From Lachnospiraceae bacterium (lineage in GTDB: Bacteria > Bacillota > Clostridia > Lachnospirales > Lachnospiraceae): DNA of 63,011 nucleotides. How positions within the stretch are numbered: the stretch's first letter is position 1; each line of letters opens with the position of its first letter. This document shows positions 40,881-50,012 of the stretch, in pieces. A program made the translations under genes and the position numbers. The notes under the pieces are model-generated. The model made no database searches and had not been told where the DNA came from. It saw only the letters and a program-made list of their open reading frames with translations. The stretch is taken from the NCBI GenBank assembly GCA_019421365.1, contig JAHZFJ010000025.1, forward strand, positions 1-63,011. The letters run 5' to 3'.

Positions 40881-40909
40881 ATTATATAGTATTTGATACT
40901 AGATGACAA
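40881..40909 (-). promoter_or_regulatory. Promoter of DUF1836 gene
   Basis: On the minus strand TTGTCA (40909-40904) and TATAAT (40886-40881) are 17 bases apart, just before the gene start. Confidence 0.65.
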
Positions 40910-40954
40910 GTATTAAATAACAATATCTATCTCGAAATTAAGTTCGAATTTAAG

Positions 40955-40983
40955 TTGTAACCTACTATAGATGATGCTATAAT
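40955..40983 (+). promoter_or_regulatory. Promoter of pcrA
   Basis: TTGTAA (40955-40960) and TATAAT (40978-40983) are separated by 17 bases, about 70 bases before pcrA. A LexA-like palindrome follows the -10 immediately. Confidence 0.65.
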
Positions 40984-40984
40984 A

Positions 40985-40998
40985 TAAACATATGTTTG
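40985..40998. promoter_or_regulatory. LexA-like box at the pcrA promoter
   Basis: TAAACATATGTTTG matches the Gram-positive LexA consensus CGAACRNRYGTTYG at all but two positions and lies just after the -10, where a repressor would block transcription. It may also be a chance AT palindrome. Confidence 0.35.
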
Positions 40999-41052
40999 TA
41001 ACTAATACGTTACTTAAGTTTTACCATTTTATAAAGATAGGCGGTATTCATT

Positions 41053-43413
41053 ATGAGTATTTATGATACACTTAATCCTCAGCAGTTAGAAGCTGTTAAA
41101 CACAATAAAGGACCTTTGCTTATATTAGCAGGCGCTGGTTCAGGAAAAACAAGAGTTCTTACACATCGAATAGCATACTTAATTGATGAACTTGATGTTA
41201 ATCCATGGAACATATTAGCCATCACCTTCACAAACAAAGCTGCTAAAGAGATGCGTGAAAGAGTTGATAACATAGTTGGATATGGATCTGAGAATATCTG
41301 GGTTAGTACATTCCATTCTACATGTGTACGAATCCTTCGTCGATATATCGACTGTCTTGGTTATGATACAAACTTTACTATATATGATACAGACGACCAA
41401 AAGAGTTTAATTCGTGACGTGTGTAAATTTCTTAACATCGATACTAAGACCTACAAAGAACGCTCCTTATTAAGCGCCATCTCTGCAGCCAAAGATGAGT
41501 TAATTACTCCTGAAAGATATGAACGAGAAGCACAGGGTGATTTAACAAAAAGTAAATATGCTAGCGTATATAAAGAATATCAAAAACGTCTGAAACAAAA
41601 CAATGCTCTTGACTTTGACGATTTAATTTTCAAAACAGTAGAGTTATTCGAAAACCATCCTCATGCTCTTGAATATTATCAAAAACGATTCAAATATATT
41701 ATGGTTGATGAATATCAAGATACCAATACAGTGCAATTTAAACTTATTAGTATCCTTGCTGCTAGTCGAAACGAAGACGGAGAAATTGAACATAACCTAT
41801 GTGTCGTAGGTGATGATGATCAGTCCATCTACAAATTCCGTGGTGCGAATATCTACAATATCCTTAACTTTGAAAAGCAATTTTCTTCAACTAAGGTTAT
41901 TAAGCTAGAACAAAATTACCGTTCTACGAGCAATATTCTTAATGCAGCAAACGAAGTAATCCATAATAATCTTGGCCGTAAGGACAAGCGTCTATGGACA
42001 GATAATGGTGAGGGTGAACCCTTATCCTTTACTCAATTCGATTCAGAATATGAAGAAGCAAATGAAATTGTTTCGGATATGTATAACCTGATATTAAATG
42101 AAGGACACGATTATAACGAATTTGCTATTCTATATCGTACCAATGCTCAATCTCGTATTTTCGAAGAAAAATTAATTCTTCGTAATATTCCTTACAAGAT
42201 TGTTGGTGGTACTAACTTCTATCAAAGAAAAGAAATCAAAGATATCTTAGCATATCTTAAAACAATAGATAATGGGCTTGATGATATTGCTGTAAAACGT
42301 ATCATTAATATCCCTCGTCGTGGAATTGGACTAACTACTATAGACCGTGTAACAGATTATGCAATCTGGAATGGAATGAGTTTTTATGAAGCATTAAAAC
42401 ATGCTGAATCTATACCAGGACTTGGACGTGGTACATCTAAGATTTCTCCATTCGTTAGTTTAATTGAAATTCTAAAGTCTAAGATGGCAAAACCTGAATA
42501 CTCTCTAGAGGACTTAATTAACGAAGTATTAGAAGCTACTGGTTATCTAAGTGAACTTGAGGCAGAGGATACAGAAGAGTCACAAGCTAGAATTGAGAAT
42601 ATTAACGAATTAATTAATAAAGTGGTTGCTTATGAAAAAACAACTGAAGAAGAACCTACTTTAAGTGGCTTCCTCGAAGAAGTTGCCTTAGTTGCTGACA
42701 TTGATAATCTAGAAGATTCCAATAATGTAGTTGTGTTAATGACACTGCACTCAGCAAAAGGTCTGGAATTCCCTTATGTATATTTGTGTGGAATGGAGGA
42801 AGGAATCTTCCCAAGCTATATGTGCATCAATTCCGATGATCCAACTGATATTGAAGAAGAGCGTCGTCTTTGTTATGTAGGTATCACACGTGCTATGAAG
42901 AGACTATATCTTAGTGCCGCTAGACAACGTATGGTTAGAGGTGAGACACAGTTCAATCGTCCTTCTCGTTTTATTGGTGAGATTCCACGTTATTTATTAA
43001 GCCAATCCTCATCATCAGGTAGTCGTTATAATGCTGGAAGCAATTCTTCACAATTTGGAGGTTCACCTGCTAAAACTCCTTATTATGGAAGTGGCTCAAC
43101 TCAAAAAGGTGGAGCTTGGACTCCTCCTACTAATACAGTGTCTGATACGAATGATGTTTTTGCGAATAATCCATTTATCCAAAAAGGCTTTGGTGGTTCA
43201 AGCAAGCTTGGTGCTACTACTTTCGATAAAATCAAACCCTCCCCTGCCGTTATTGATTATGGTGTAGGTGATACCGTTAAACATATCAAGTTCGGTGTTG
43301 GTATCGTGGCTGAGATGAACAAACAAGGTGATGATTATATCGTAAGCGTTGATTTTGATACATCAGGTACTAAAAAAATGAAGGCATCGTTTGCAAAATT
43401 AATAAAATTATAG
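41053..43413 (+). CDS. pcrA: PcrA/UvrD-type DNA helicase
   Basis: This 786-residue superfamily 1 helicase has all main motifs: Walker A AGAGSGKT near residue 27-34, motif II VDEYQDTN near 218-225, QSIYKFRGA near 257, QNYRST near 285 and the late TLHSAKGLEFPYV near 563-575. The C-terminal 130 residues are a Ser/Gly-rich linker followed by a small Tudor-like end (VGDTVKHIKFGVGIV). It unwinds DNA in repair and helps clear RecA and RNA polymerase. The length is usual for PcrA. Confidence 0.95.
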   Translation: MSIYDTLNPQQLEAVKHNKGPLLILAGAGSGKTRVLTHRIAYLIDELDVNPWNILAITFTNKAAKEMRERVDNIVGYGSENIWVSTFHSTCVRILRRYIDCLGYDTNFTIYDTDDQKSLIRDVCKFLNIDTKTYKERSLLSAISAAKDELITPERYEREAQGDLTKSKYASVYKEYQKRLKQNNALDFDDLIFKTVELFENHPHALEYYQKRFKYIMVDEYQDTNTVQFKLISILAASRNEDGEIEHNLCVVGDDDQSIYKFRGANIYNILNFEKQFSSTKVIKLEQNYRSTSNILNAANEVIHNNLGRKDKRLWTDNGEGEPLSFTQFDSEYEEANEIVSDMYNLILNEGHDYNEFAILYRTNAQSRIFEEKLILRNIPYKIVGGTNFYQRKEIKDILAYLKTIDNGLDDIAVKRIINIPRRGIGLTTIDRVTDYAIWNGMSFYEALKHAESIPGLGRGTSKISPFVSLIEILKSKMAKPEYSLEDLINEVLEATGYLSELEAEDTEESQARIENINELINKVVAYEKTTEEEPTLSGFLEEVALVADIDNLEDSNNVVVLMTLHSAKGLEFPYVYLCGMEEGIFPSYMCINSDDPTDIEEERRLCYVGITRAMKRLYLSAARQRMVRGETQFNRPSRFIGEIPRYLLSQSSSSGSRYNAGSNSSQFGGSPAKTPYYGSGSTQKGGAWTPPTNTVSDTNDVFANNPFIQKGFGGSSKLGATTFDKIKPSPAVIDYGVGDTVKHIKFGVGIVAEMNKQGDDYIVSVDFDTSGTKKMKASFAKLIKL

Positions 43414-43591
43414 AATATGTGTTATATTCATTTCCTATGTTAAAATATTATAAATATTTTTAATGTTTTTACGATAATTTATTAAAAAATTCAATACTAT
43501 AGTAAAACACAGACTTTCGTGGTATAATACTATAGATACTAACTAGTCAGACAAATTGTATGATTGGTAAGAAAAGAAAGGATGTGTACGT

Positions 43592-43906
43592 ATGAATAAC
43601 AAAATCGAAGAATTACTAAGTGCTGTAAAACTAAATGACCTTATCTCAAGGAAACAAATTGAAGAAAAGAAAAAGAATAAAGCATTATGTGTAATAGCCA
43701 TTATCGCTGCTGTAGCTGCTATCGCTGCTGTCGTTTATGCTATTTACAAACGTTGTACACCTGATTATCTAGAAGACTTCGATGAGGACTTCGATGACGA
43801 TTACGAAGATGACTTTGAAGATGAAACTTTTGAAGTTGATGAAGATTCTGAAGAAGCACCTGTTGTAGAGACAGAAGACTTCGAAGAAGAATTAGAAGAG
43901 AACTAA
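43592..43906 (+). CDS. Small membrane protein with acidic tail
   Basis: This 104-residue protein has a short charged start, one membrane helix (about residues 29-50, ALCVIAIIAAVAAIAAVVYA) and a tail of about 50 residues made mostly of Asp and Glu. I do not recognise a family. It follows pcrA by 178 bases with its own AAAGGA site and a possible TATAAT at 43523-43528. The tail may bind cations or basic proteins. Confidence 0.75.
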   Translation: MNNKIEELLSAVKLNDLISRKQIEEKKKNKALCVIAIIAAVAAIAAVVYAIYKRCTPDYLEDFDEDFDDDYEDDFEDETFEVDEDSEEAPVVETEDFEEELEEN

Positions 43907-43959
43907 TTTGTAACAGAATAGTTATAGTAATTTTATGTAGTTTTATAATAAGTATATAA

Positions 43960-44001
43960 TAGTAAAAAGGCTGTCAGCGTATTATGACAGCCTTTTTACT
44001 A
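43960..44001. terminator. Bidirectional terminator
   Basis: TAGTAAAAAGGCTGTCA (43960-43976) pairs with TGACAGCCTTTTTACTA (43985-44001) around a short loop, between convergent genes. Confidence 0.88.
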
Positions 44002-44020
44002 TTAATTATCCCTTTTGTCA

Positions 44021-45202
44021 CTAATCTCTCTTAAATGCCATCTTAAGCAAGATTGGAGATATAACTGTTGTAATAACTACAACAATAATAATCGGCCCAA
44101 GAATTGCAGAAGACATTAGTCCTAACGCTTGTCCTTTACTTGCGATAATTAATGCTACTTCACCTCTAGAAACCATACCTACACCAACCTGTATGGATTC
44201 TCTATTCGTATACTTACATAACTTAGCACCTAATCCACAGCCAACAATCTTAGTCAGTACCGCAATAATTGTTAATACAACGGCGAACATAACAATTCCT
44301 ATGCTCATCTTCGGTAATACAATTTTCAGACCAATACTAGCAAAGAAGATTGGTGAAAGGAAGGCATAAGATACAACTTCAAAACGACTTGAGATGTATT
44401 TTGTTCGCTCTGTATTCGATATAATCAAGCCTGCTATAAACGCACCTGTGATATCGGCAACTCCAAAGAATTCTTCAGCGCAATATGCCATTAATAAGCA
44501 AAATGTAAATGCTAGAATAATAAAACGTCTCATATCTCTATGATAACGATTACATAGAAACTTCATTAACTTAAAGAATACAAATCCAGCAATTAAAGCA
44601 CATACAAAGAATGCAACAATTTTAAGTAACACAACTACAATACTTACTGAAGAATCTGTAAGGCTTGTAATAATCGTAAGTGCTACAATTCCAAGAATAT
44701 CATCAATAATTGCAGCTCCTAAAATTGCATTACCCGCAGGTGTACTAATCTTTTTCATTTCTTTCAAAGCTTCAACCGTAATACTTACAGATGTAGCCGT
44801 TAAGATAATACCAATAAATATATTCTGTAATAAGATGCTTGCACCTGCATCATTCGCAATAATACTATCTTTATTAAAGATGTATCCTACTGCGATACCA
44901 CCTATTAACGGTACAATTACACCGAATAAAGCAATGATAAAAGAAGCCTTCCCTGTCTTCTTTAACTCCTGTAAATCAGCTTCTAAACCAGCTGAAAACA
45001 TCAACACGATTACACCAATCTCTGATAACTGAACTAGAAAATCCGTCTCTTGTAGAATATTCAACACAGCAGGTCCTAGAACTATACCCGCTAATAATGC
45101 TCCTACTACTTGTGGTAACTGAAATTTCTTAGTTGCTATCCCTAGTACTTTCGTACTTATGAGAATAAGTGCAATGTCCAATAAATAACCATATGATTCC
45201 AT
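44021..45202 (-). CDS. CPA2-type cation/proton antiporter (KefB/NapA-like)
   Basis: This 393-residue integral membrane protein has about twelve helices and the Na+/H+ exchanger pattern: LPQVVGALLAGIVLGP near the start, AIIDDILGI near residue 168 with the paired Asp residues of the transport site, and SRGEVALIIASKGQ near 350. It probably exchanges Na+ or K+ for protons; no regulatory C-terminal nucleotide domain is present. I start at the ATG at 45202 because GGAGG lies 5 bases before it; an upstream ATG at 45241 is poorly placed. Confidence 0.88.
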   Translation of the reverse strand: MESYGYLLDIALILISTKVLGIATKKFQLPQVVGALLAGIVLGPAVLNILQETDFLVQLSEIGVIVLMFSAGLEADLQELKKTGKASFIIALFGVIVPLIGGIAVGYIFNKDSIIANDAGASILLQNIFIGIILTATSVSITVEALKEMKKISTPAGNAILGAAIIDDILGIVALTIITSLTDSSVSIVVVLLKIVAFFVCALIAGFVFFKLMKFLCNRYHRDMRRFIILAFTFCLLMAYCAEEFFGVADITGAFIAGLIISNTERTKYISSRFEVVSYAFLSPIFFASIGLKIVLPKMSIGIVMFAVVLTIIAVLTKIVGCGLGAKLCKYTNRESIQVGVGMVSRGEVALIIASKGQALGLMSSAILGPIIIVVVITTVISPILLKMAFKRD

Positions 45203-45345
45203 AATATCCTCCGTATAAACTTGTATGTCCACTGTCTCCAATGTTTTTATGCCTTACCTATAGTATACCTCTACAGATAAAAAGTCCAGCTTTTTATCTT
45301 ACCAAAATATAGAATCCTTTACATATCTAACGTAAATTCACAAAA

Positions 45346-45385
45346 CAGGTAACACACTAAGTTTAAACCCTTAGTGTGTTACCTG
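45346..45385 (-). terminator. Terminator of the substrate-binding protein operon
   Basis: CAGGTAACACACTAAG (45346-45361) pairs perfectly with CTTAGTGTGTTACCTG (45370-45385); on the minus strand TTTTG follows. Confidence 0.8.
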
Positions 45386-45409
45386 CTTTCTATAACTATA
45401 AATATATTA

Positions 45410-46405
45410 TTATTTTTTAACTGTTTTGTTAGAATATTCTGTAGTAACAAGGTCAGCATAAGGTACTTTACCTTCAATTACACCTGCTTCAAGGAGAATA
45501 TCTTGTAACAAATCAAAACTTTCTTCCTCAAACACGGTATTGTCTTTCCAAGTCCCTTGATCATAATATCTCTTAATAATTGAAACTATTTTTTCATCTT
45601 CAGTCTCTTTAAATTGAGGTTTAATAATCTTTGCAATTTCCTCTGGTGAATGTGAATTTACATAATCAAGTCCTTTTTGAATAGCATTTGCGAATTTCTG
45701 AATAATCTCTGGATTCTTCTCGATATAGCTCTTCCTAGCTGAATATGCTGTATAAGGTACTTTTCCACTCTCTACACCGAGTGAATCTACTACATATCCT
45801 TTTCCTTCCATCTCAAGTGCTGTAGCACCCGGTTCAAATTCTACAGTATAATCACCCGTACCAGATGAGAAAGCTTCTGCTGTCAATCCAAAGTCAATAT
45901 TCTGAATAATCGTTAAATCCTTCGTAGGATCAATACCATTTTTCTTCAGAATGTACTCAAAAACCATCTGAGGCATACCACCTGCACGCCCTCCGATAAC
46001 CGTCTTACCAACTAAATCCGTCCATTTGAAGTTATCGTTTGCTTCTCTAGCTACTAAGAAATTACCTGCACGTTGTGTTAATTGGGCAAAATTAACGACA
46101 TAATCTTCCGCACCCTCGTTATATACGTATATTGAAGATTCGGATCCCATGAAGCCAATTTCCGCTTCCCCAGATAATACTGCTGTCATCGTCTTGTCAG
46201 CGCCAAATCCCGTTACTAATTCTACATCTAATCCCTCGTCTTCAAAATAACCAAGTTCAAGTGCTACATATTGAGGTGCATAGAAGATAGAGTGAGCAAC
46301 TTCGTTCAATGTTATCTTTGTAAGTTTACTGTCTTTCTTACAGCCAACCAATGAGGTCATTACCATAAGGAGTACAATTACAATTGCTGTCAGTCTCCTT
46401 TTCAT
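45410..46405 (-). CDS. SsuA/ThiY-type ABC substrate-binding lipoprotein
   Basis: This 331-residue protein starts with a lipoprotein signal (lipobox SLVGC, Cys 22) and continues as an NMT1/SsuA-like binding protein: VAHSIFYAPQYVALELGYFEDEGLDV fits the family start in outline, and GGRAGGMPQMVFEYILKK follows. Ligands in this family include thiamine precursors, riboflavin and sulfonates. No ABC permease or ATPase gene lies nearby, so it is an orphan or works with a distant transporter. I start at the ATG at 46405 (AAGGAG before it, signal peptide follows); the frame extends to 46447. Confidence 0.85.
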   Translation of the reverse strand: MKRRLTAIVIVLLMVMTSLVGCKKDSKLTKITLNEVAHSIFYAPQYVALELGYFEDEGLDVELVTGFGADKTMTAVLSGEAEIGFMGSESSIYVYNEGAEDYVVNFAQLTQRAGNFLVAREANDNFKWTDLVGKTVIGGRAGGMPQMVFEYILKKNGIDPTKDLTIIQNIDFGLTAEAFSSGTGDYTVEFEPGATALEMEGKGYVVDSLGVESGKVPYTAYSARKSYIEKNPEIIQKFANAIQKGLDYVNSHSPEEIAKIIKPQFKETEDEKIVSIIKRYYDQGTWKDNTVFEEESFDLLQDILLEAGVIEGKVPYADLVTTEYSNKTVKK

Positions 46406-46499
46406 TAAGAATCTCCTTGCATATTTTACATGTAATAATATATTCATGAGATATAACCTCTGTGCATGGCCAACTATAAGACTACTATATTCTTTTTCC

Positions 46500-47105
46500 T
46501 TACCATTCTATACAAATACACCCCTCTGCTATATGAAATGTCTCAAAATACATATTTTCTTTGGGAATCCATTCAGTGATAAATCGTTGTAATTTCTCTT
46601 CTCCATTTCTCTTTCTTATGTTATTGATTTGATCTTCGACCTTAATATCCATAAAAATCTTCAAATCATATGGGTTATTAAAATATGGATGTAGACTATA
46701 CGATCCCTCCATAATATTCAACCTATGATTCTTAATGATTGTTTTCTCTTTCATCTTCCCCTCCATACAACTGTAAGGGCAATAGATTACATCATCTCCA
46801 TTAAGTACGGGTCCCATAACTTCTGTTTGAAATCTTTCATAATCTACATTACCTCCGACCTGTTCAAGGCGTTCTTTTGTTCTTTGATGTCCTTGTAAAA
46901 AGAAGTCGTCTAGATGGAATAGATTGCAATCATAGATTTCTCTTAGATAATATCCTAATGTTGTCTTACCACTCGCACATTTACCATCGATTGCTATGAG
47001 TATTGTTTCTTTATCGGAATTGGCTAAGAGCTGATCGATTGCTTCCTTTACCGCAGCAAATCTCTTAACGCAGGGCTCTTTCATAATTAGTCTATGCTCT
47101 TCCAT
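46500..47105 (-). CDS. Uridine kinase-like P-loop kinase
   Basis: This 201-residue protein has a P-loop GKCASGKT (residues 41-48) and the LDDFF segment near 73 typical of uridine kinase/phosphoribulokinase-like enzymes. The substrate cannot be named. It overlaps the ECF S-component gene by 14 bases, so it may phosphorylate and trap the vitamin or nucleoside taken up by that transporter; that is inference. Confidence 0.8.
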   Translation of the reverse strand: MEEHRLIMKEPCVKRFAAVKEAIDQLLANSDKETILIAIDGKCASGKTTLGYYLREIYDCNLFHLDDFFLQGHQRTKERLEQVGGNVDYERFQTEVMGPVLNGDDVIYCPYSCMEGKMKEKTIIKNHRLNIMEGSYSLHPYFNNPYDLKIFMDIKVEDQINNIRKRNGEEKLQRFITEWIPKENMYFETFHIAEGCICIEW

Positions 47106-47643
47106 TGCTTATCCTCTCTGATCGTTGAACTGCTCGTAACTGATATACTATAAGCGGTATGAATACCAACTGAATTATAATACCTGGTATTGCATTAAAG
47201 AACGCTTGTACCATGAAAATCTTCCATGTAAATGGGTTGCCAAGTGCATTGAATAACCCAAAGGAGGTAATTCCCCATACAACTCTACCAGCAAGCATAG
47301 CAATTGTTAAAGATAGATAGATTCCCCATTTTTTATCACTTAATTTTGAGTATAATAATCCCGTAACAAGACCATATGTAGCTAACTCAACTGACATCGC
47401 TATGCCTATAGGCATCATTGGTGGCATTCCAAATAACACACTTCTAAGTAGTGGAACAATTAAACCTGCAATCAAACCATAAGGTCCCCCACATAGGAAT
47501 CCACATAAGATAATCGGTATATGCATTGGTAAAAGCATATTTCCTATGCTAGGAACCTGCATGGTTATGAAAGGTAAGACAAGACCTAATGCGATAAAGA
47601 ATGCAGTTAAAACCAATTTTATTGTTTTATTTTTCTGTATCAT
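47092..47643 (-). CDS. ECF transporter S-component
   Basis: This 183-residue membrane protein has about six helices and the layout of ECF substrate-capture subunits, with a short basic start (KTIKLVLTAFFIALGLVLP) and Gly/Pro-rich loops such as GGPYGLIAGLIVPLLRSVLFG cut to pattern. It binds a vitamin or related small molecule and needs the shared EcfAAT module, encoded elsewhere. The substrate is unknown. It is co-transcribed with the downstream kinase and the upstream Cys-rich gene. Confidence 0.85.
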   Translation of the reverse strand: MIQKNKTIKLVLTAFFIALGLVLPFITMQVPSIGNMLLPMHIPIILCGFLCGGPYGLIAGLIVPLLRSVLFGMPPMMPIGIAMSVELATYGLVTGLLYSKLSDKKWGIYLSLTIAMLAGRVVWGITSFGLFNALGNPFTWKIFMVQAFFNAIPGIIIQLVFIPLIVYQLRAVQRSERISNGRA

Positions 47644-47675
47644 TTCAATCCTCCGTTATAATTAATACATACTTT

Positions 47676-48122
47676 TTACTCTTCTGTCCCATGAAAGAAT
47701 TCAATAATAGAATTTGCAATTTCAGGGTGACTATTGTGTATTTGATTTAAATAGCGAAAAGCACTACCTTCGTAATTCTGTGTTTCTCCAAATAAGCCAA
47801 TCTCATAACAATTTCTAATAATATTAATAACACAATTATCAAAATGATTCTCTTTACACGATTTACATTGCTTTAAAATATGAGCAATCGCCTCCTCTAA
47901 GCGTTCTGTATCGAAGACTTTAAAATCTGTAAGTGGAATGTTTTCTACTCCATTTTGCACATATGTATTTTCTTCCTTAAAACATTGTGTGATACATCTT
48001 TTAGCATATCCTATAATACAATCATCATGAGTACAAGTACCACATACTTGTTCGCTCATACAACTATTACCCAAATCCGTTAAAACTGCATCATAATTAA
48101 GTTCTGAATTTAAAATTCCCAT
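47676..48122 (-). CDS. Cysteine-rich protein of unknown function
   Basis: This 148-residue protein has about eleven cysteines in groups (CMSEQVCGTCTHDDC near 21-35, CITQC near 43, CKSC near 86-89), which suggests a metal or Fe-S site. I do not recognise a family. It is the first gene of the operon with the ECF S-component, kinase and binding protein. I start at the ATG at 48122, 5 bases after GGAGG; an ATG at 48134 lies inside the ribosome site. Confidence 0.7.
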   Translation of the reverse strand: MGILNSELNYDAVLTDLGNSCMSEQVCGTCTHDDCIIGYAKRCITQCFKEENTYVQNGVENIPLTDFKVFDTERLEEAIAHILKQCKSCKENHFDNCVINIIRNCYEIGLFGETQNYEGSAFRYLNQIHNSHPEIANSIIEFFHGTEE

Positions 48123-48195
48123 AGCTGCCTCCATTTATCGTTTGTTCTCACTACTTCATCTTACCGTATATGAGAATTATTTCTTTAACTTCTTA

Positions 48196-48224
48196 ATTAT
48201 ACTATACTAACTACCGTTTGGCAA
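48196..48224 (-). promoter_or_regulatory. Promoter of the Cys-rich/ECF/kinase operon
   Basis: On the minus strand TTGCCA (48224-48219) and TATAAT (48201-48196) are separated by exactly 17 bases, a strong sigma-A-type promoter. The leader is short (about 65 bases), so no room is left for a large riboswitch downstream of it. Confidence 0.75.
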
Positions 48225-48326
48225 TTTTAAGCAGAGTTAGTTTGATGCACCTCCCCCAGAATATCTATTAATCATTAACTTTAGTTAAGACTTGTTGACC
48301 CCCGAATCATATGTATCAAAGTAAAA

Positions 48327-48370
48327 AAGTCCTCAAAGTCAGTTTAACTTAAAACTCACTTTGAGGACTT
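48327..48370 (-). terminator. Terminator of htrA
   Basis: AAGTCCTCAAAGT (48327-48339) pairs with ACTTTGAGGACTT (48358-48370); on the minus strand a T-run follows. It lies just after the htrA stop. Confidence 0.85.
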
Positions 48371-48381
48371 CCTGTCTTTAT

Positions 48382-49758
48382 TTATTTGCCATATCCAGGT
48401 TGTACTTGACTATTACTTGAATTGTTTTGGCTTGAAGATTGGTTACTTGCTGCTTCACTCTTACTACCTAGTTTAACACTAAGTGTCTTTTCTTGATATT
48501 CTCCGTTTACTAATCTACTAACTACAACTTCTACTGTTTCTCCAGCTTTTCTATTGCTTAGTAATTCAGACAATTGTGACATCGTCTTAACTTCTCTATT
48601 ATTAAATGATGTGATAACATCACCACTTTGAAGCCCACCTTCACTTGCAGGAGATTGCTCACTTACTTGACCAACATAAACACCAATTGGCATTCCATAT
48701 CTCTCAGAGATTGTATCTGTTACATCCTGACCAGTAATACCTAAGTATGCTTGCTCTTCTTCAGGAATTTCTTCTTTACTCATTAAATCATTAATAATTG
48801 GAACTGCATAAGTGATAGGGATTGCATAGCCCATGCTTTCAACTTCTTCTGAAGCATATTTTACAGAGTTGATACCGATTACACGACCTTGTGCATCAAG
48901 TAAAGCGCCACCACTGTTACCAGGGTTGATTGCAGCATCTGTTTGTAACAATTTCATTGTATAATCTTCAGTTGCAACTTCACGATCTTTCGCACTGATA
49001 TAGCCAACAGTTACAGATTGTCCATAACCAAGTGCATTACCAATGGCGATAGCCATCTCTCCAACCTTAACATTGTCAGAATCACCTAATGTAGCAACAC
49101 GAATTGTATTCTTAGTATCTTCTGTTAAACTACTTAATGGTACAGAAATAACTGCAAGGTCTGCACCTGAATCAGTACCTTTTATTTCAGCAGTGGCTTT
49201 TGAATCATCACTAAAAGAAACTTCTACTGTAGTAGCCCCTGATACAACATGATTATTCGTAACAATTAAAACTTCTTTGTCATTCTGTCCGATGATAATT
49301 CCTGAACCACTTCCTGTGGCTTCTTGGTTATATACTCTACCGAACATATCTTGTTGTTGCACGGTTGATGTACTGTCGATAGATACGATAGAAGGCATTA
49401 CATTCTCCACTACCTGAGATACATCTGTTGCACCGCCTGATGAAGAATCTGTTGTAACTTGCTTTACTCCTGCATCTGACGTTGTACCTGAGTCAATATT
49501 AAGATTTGTCTGGGATTCTTGAACAGTTCCATTAGTAGAAGAAAATCCTCCTTGTACTGCTTGAAAACTTAATGAAGCAATAACACCGAATGCAATTGCT
49601 GTAACCGGAACTTTCACAAACCCTGGAATTCTTCTTTTTCTCTTTGCTTCTTGTATTGTCTCTTCAACAATAGTTGAATCTATAGTTGAACCATTGTCGC
49701 TATATACATTTTGATAATTCTCCATATTTCCTTGATTGTTATTCATTTCATTATACAT
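48382..49758 (-). CDS. htrA: HtrA/DegP-type membrane serine protease
   Basis: This protein has 458 residues from the ATG at 49758. One membrane helix lies near 50-70, then a trypsin-like domain with the catalytic triad His 170, Asp 200 and Ser 282 (in PGNSGGALLD), and one PDZ domain (about 345-430). A Ser/Asn/Gln-rich tail closes it. It degrades misfolded proteins outside the membrane. An ATG two codons upstream is too close to the AAGGAG site. A perfect palindrome in the leader may be an operator. Confidence 0.92.
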   Translation of the reverse strand: MYNEMNNNQGNMENYQNVYSDNGSTIDSTIVEETIQEAKRKRRIPGFVKVPVTAIAFGVIASLSFQAVQGGFSSTNGTVQESQTNLNIDSGTTSDAGVKQVTTDSSSGGATDVSQVVENVMPSIVSIDSTSTVQQQDMFGRVYNQEATGSGSGIIIGQNDKEVLIVTNNHVVSGATTVEVSFSDDSKATAEIKGTDSGADLAVISVPLSSLTEDTKNTIRVATLGDSDNVKVGEMAIAIGNALGYGQSVTVGYISAKDREVATEDYTMKLLQTDAAINPGNSGGALLDAQGRVIGINSVKYASEEVESMGYAIPITYAVPIINDLMSKEEIPEEEQAYLGITGQDVTDTISERYGMPIGVYVGQVSEQSPASEGGLQSGDVITSFNNREVKTMSQLSELLSNRKAGETVEVVVSRLVNGEYQEKTLSVKLGSKSEAASNQSSSQNNSSNSQVQPGYGK

Positions 49759-49795
49759 AATCATTATCTCCTTCCACTATACCTGTTCTATATGG

Positions 49796-49817
49796 CTATT
49801 AGTTTTTCAACTAATAG
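49796..49817. promoter_or_regulatory. Palindrome in the htrA leader
   Basis: CTATTAGTT and AACTAATAG flank a four-base loop, a perfect 9-bp inverted repeat about 40 bases upstream of htrA. It could be a repressor site or an mRNA hairpin. Confidence 0.4.
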
Positions 49818-49939
49818 TTATAATTGATTTCCTTTGATGAGTATAGTTTAGCAAGAAAGTATGTTCATTTTGTGATTGCCTTTTGAAGAAATTGTGAACA
49901 CATTGTGATAACATTGTGTTCAAGAACGTTGTTATTGTG

Positions 49940-49986
49940 AAAAAAGGCTTTGTAAAATCTATTTAAGATTTTACAAAGCCCTTTTT
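49940..49986 (-). terminator. Terminator of mgsA
   Basis: GGCTTTGTAAAATCT (49946-49960) pairs perfectly with AGATTTTACAAAGCC (49966-49980), with T-runs on both sides. It ends the pheA-mgsA transcript. Confidence 0.88.
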
Positions 49987-50012
49987 TGTACAGCTAGTGT
50001 ACTTTTAATTAC

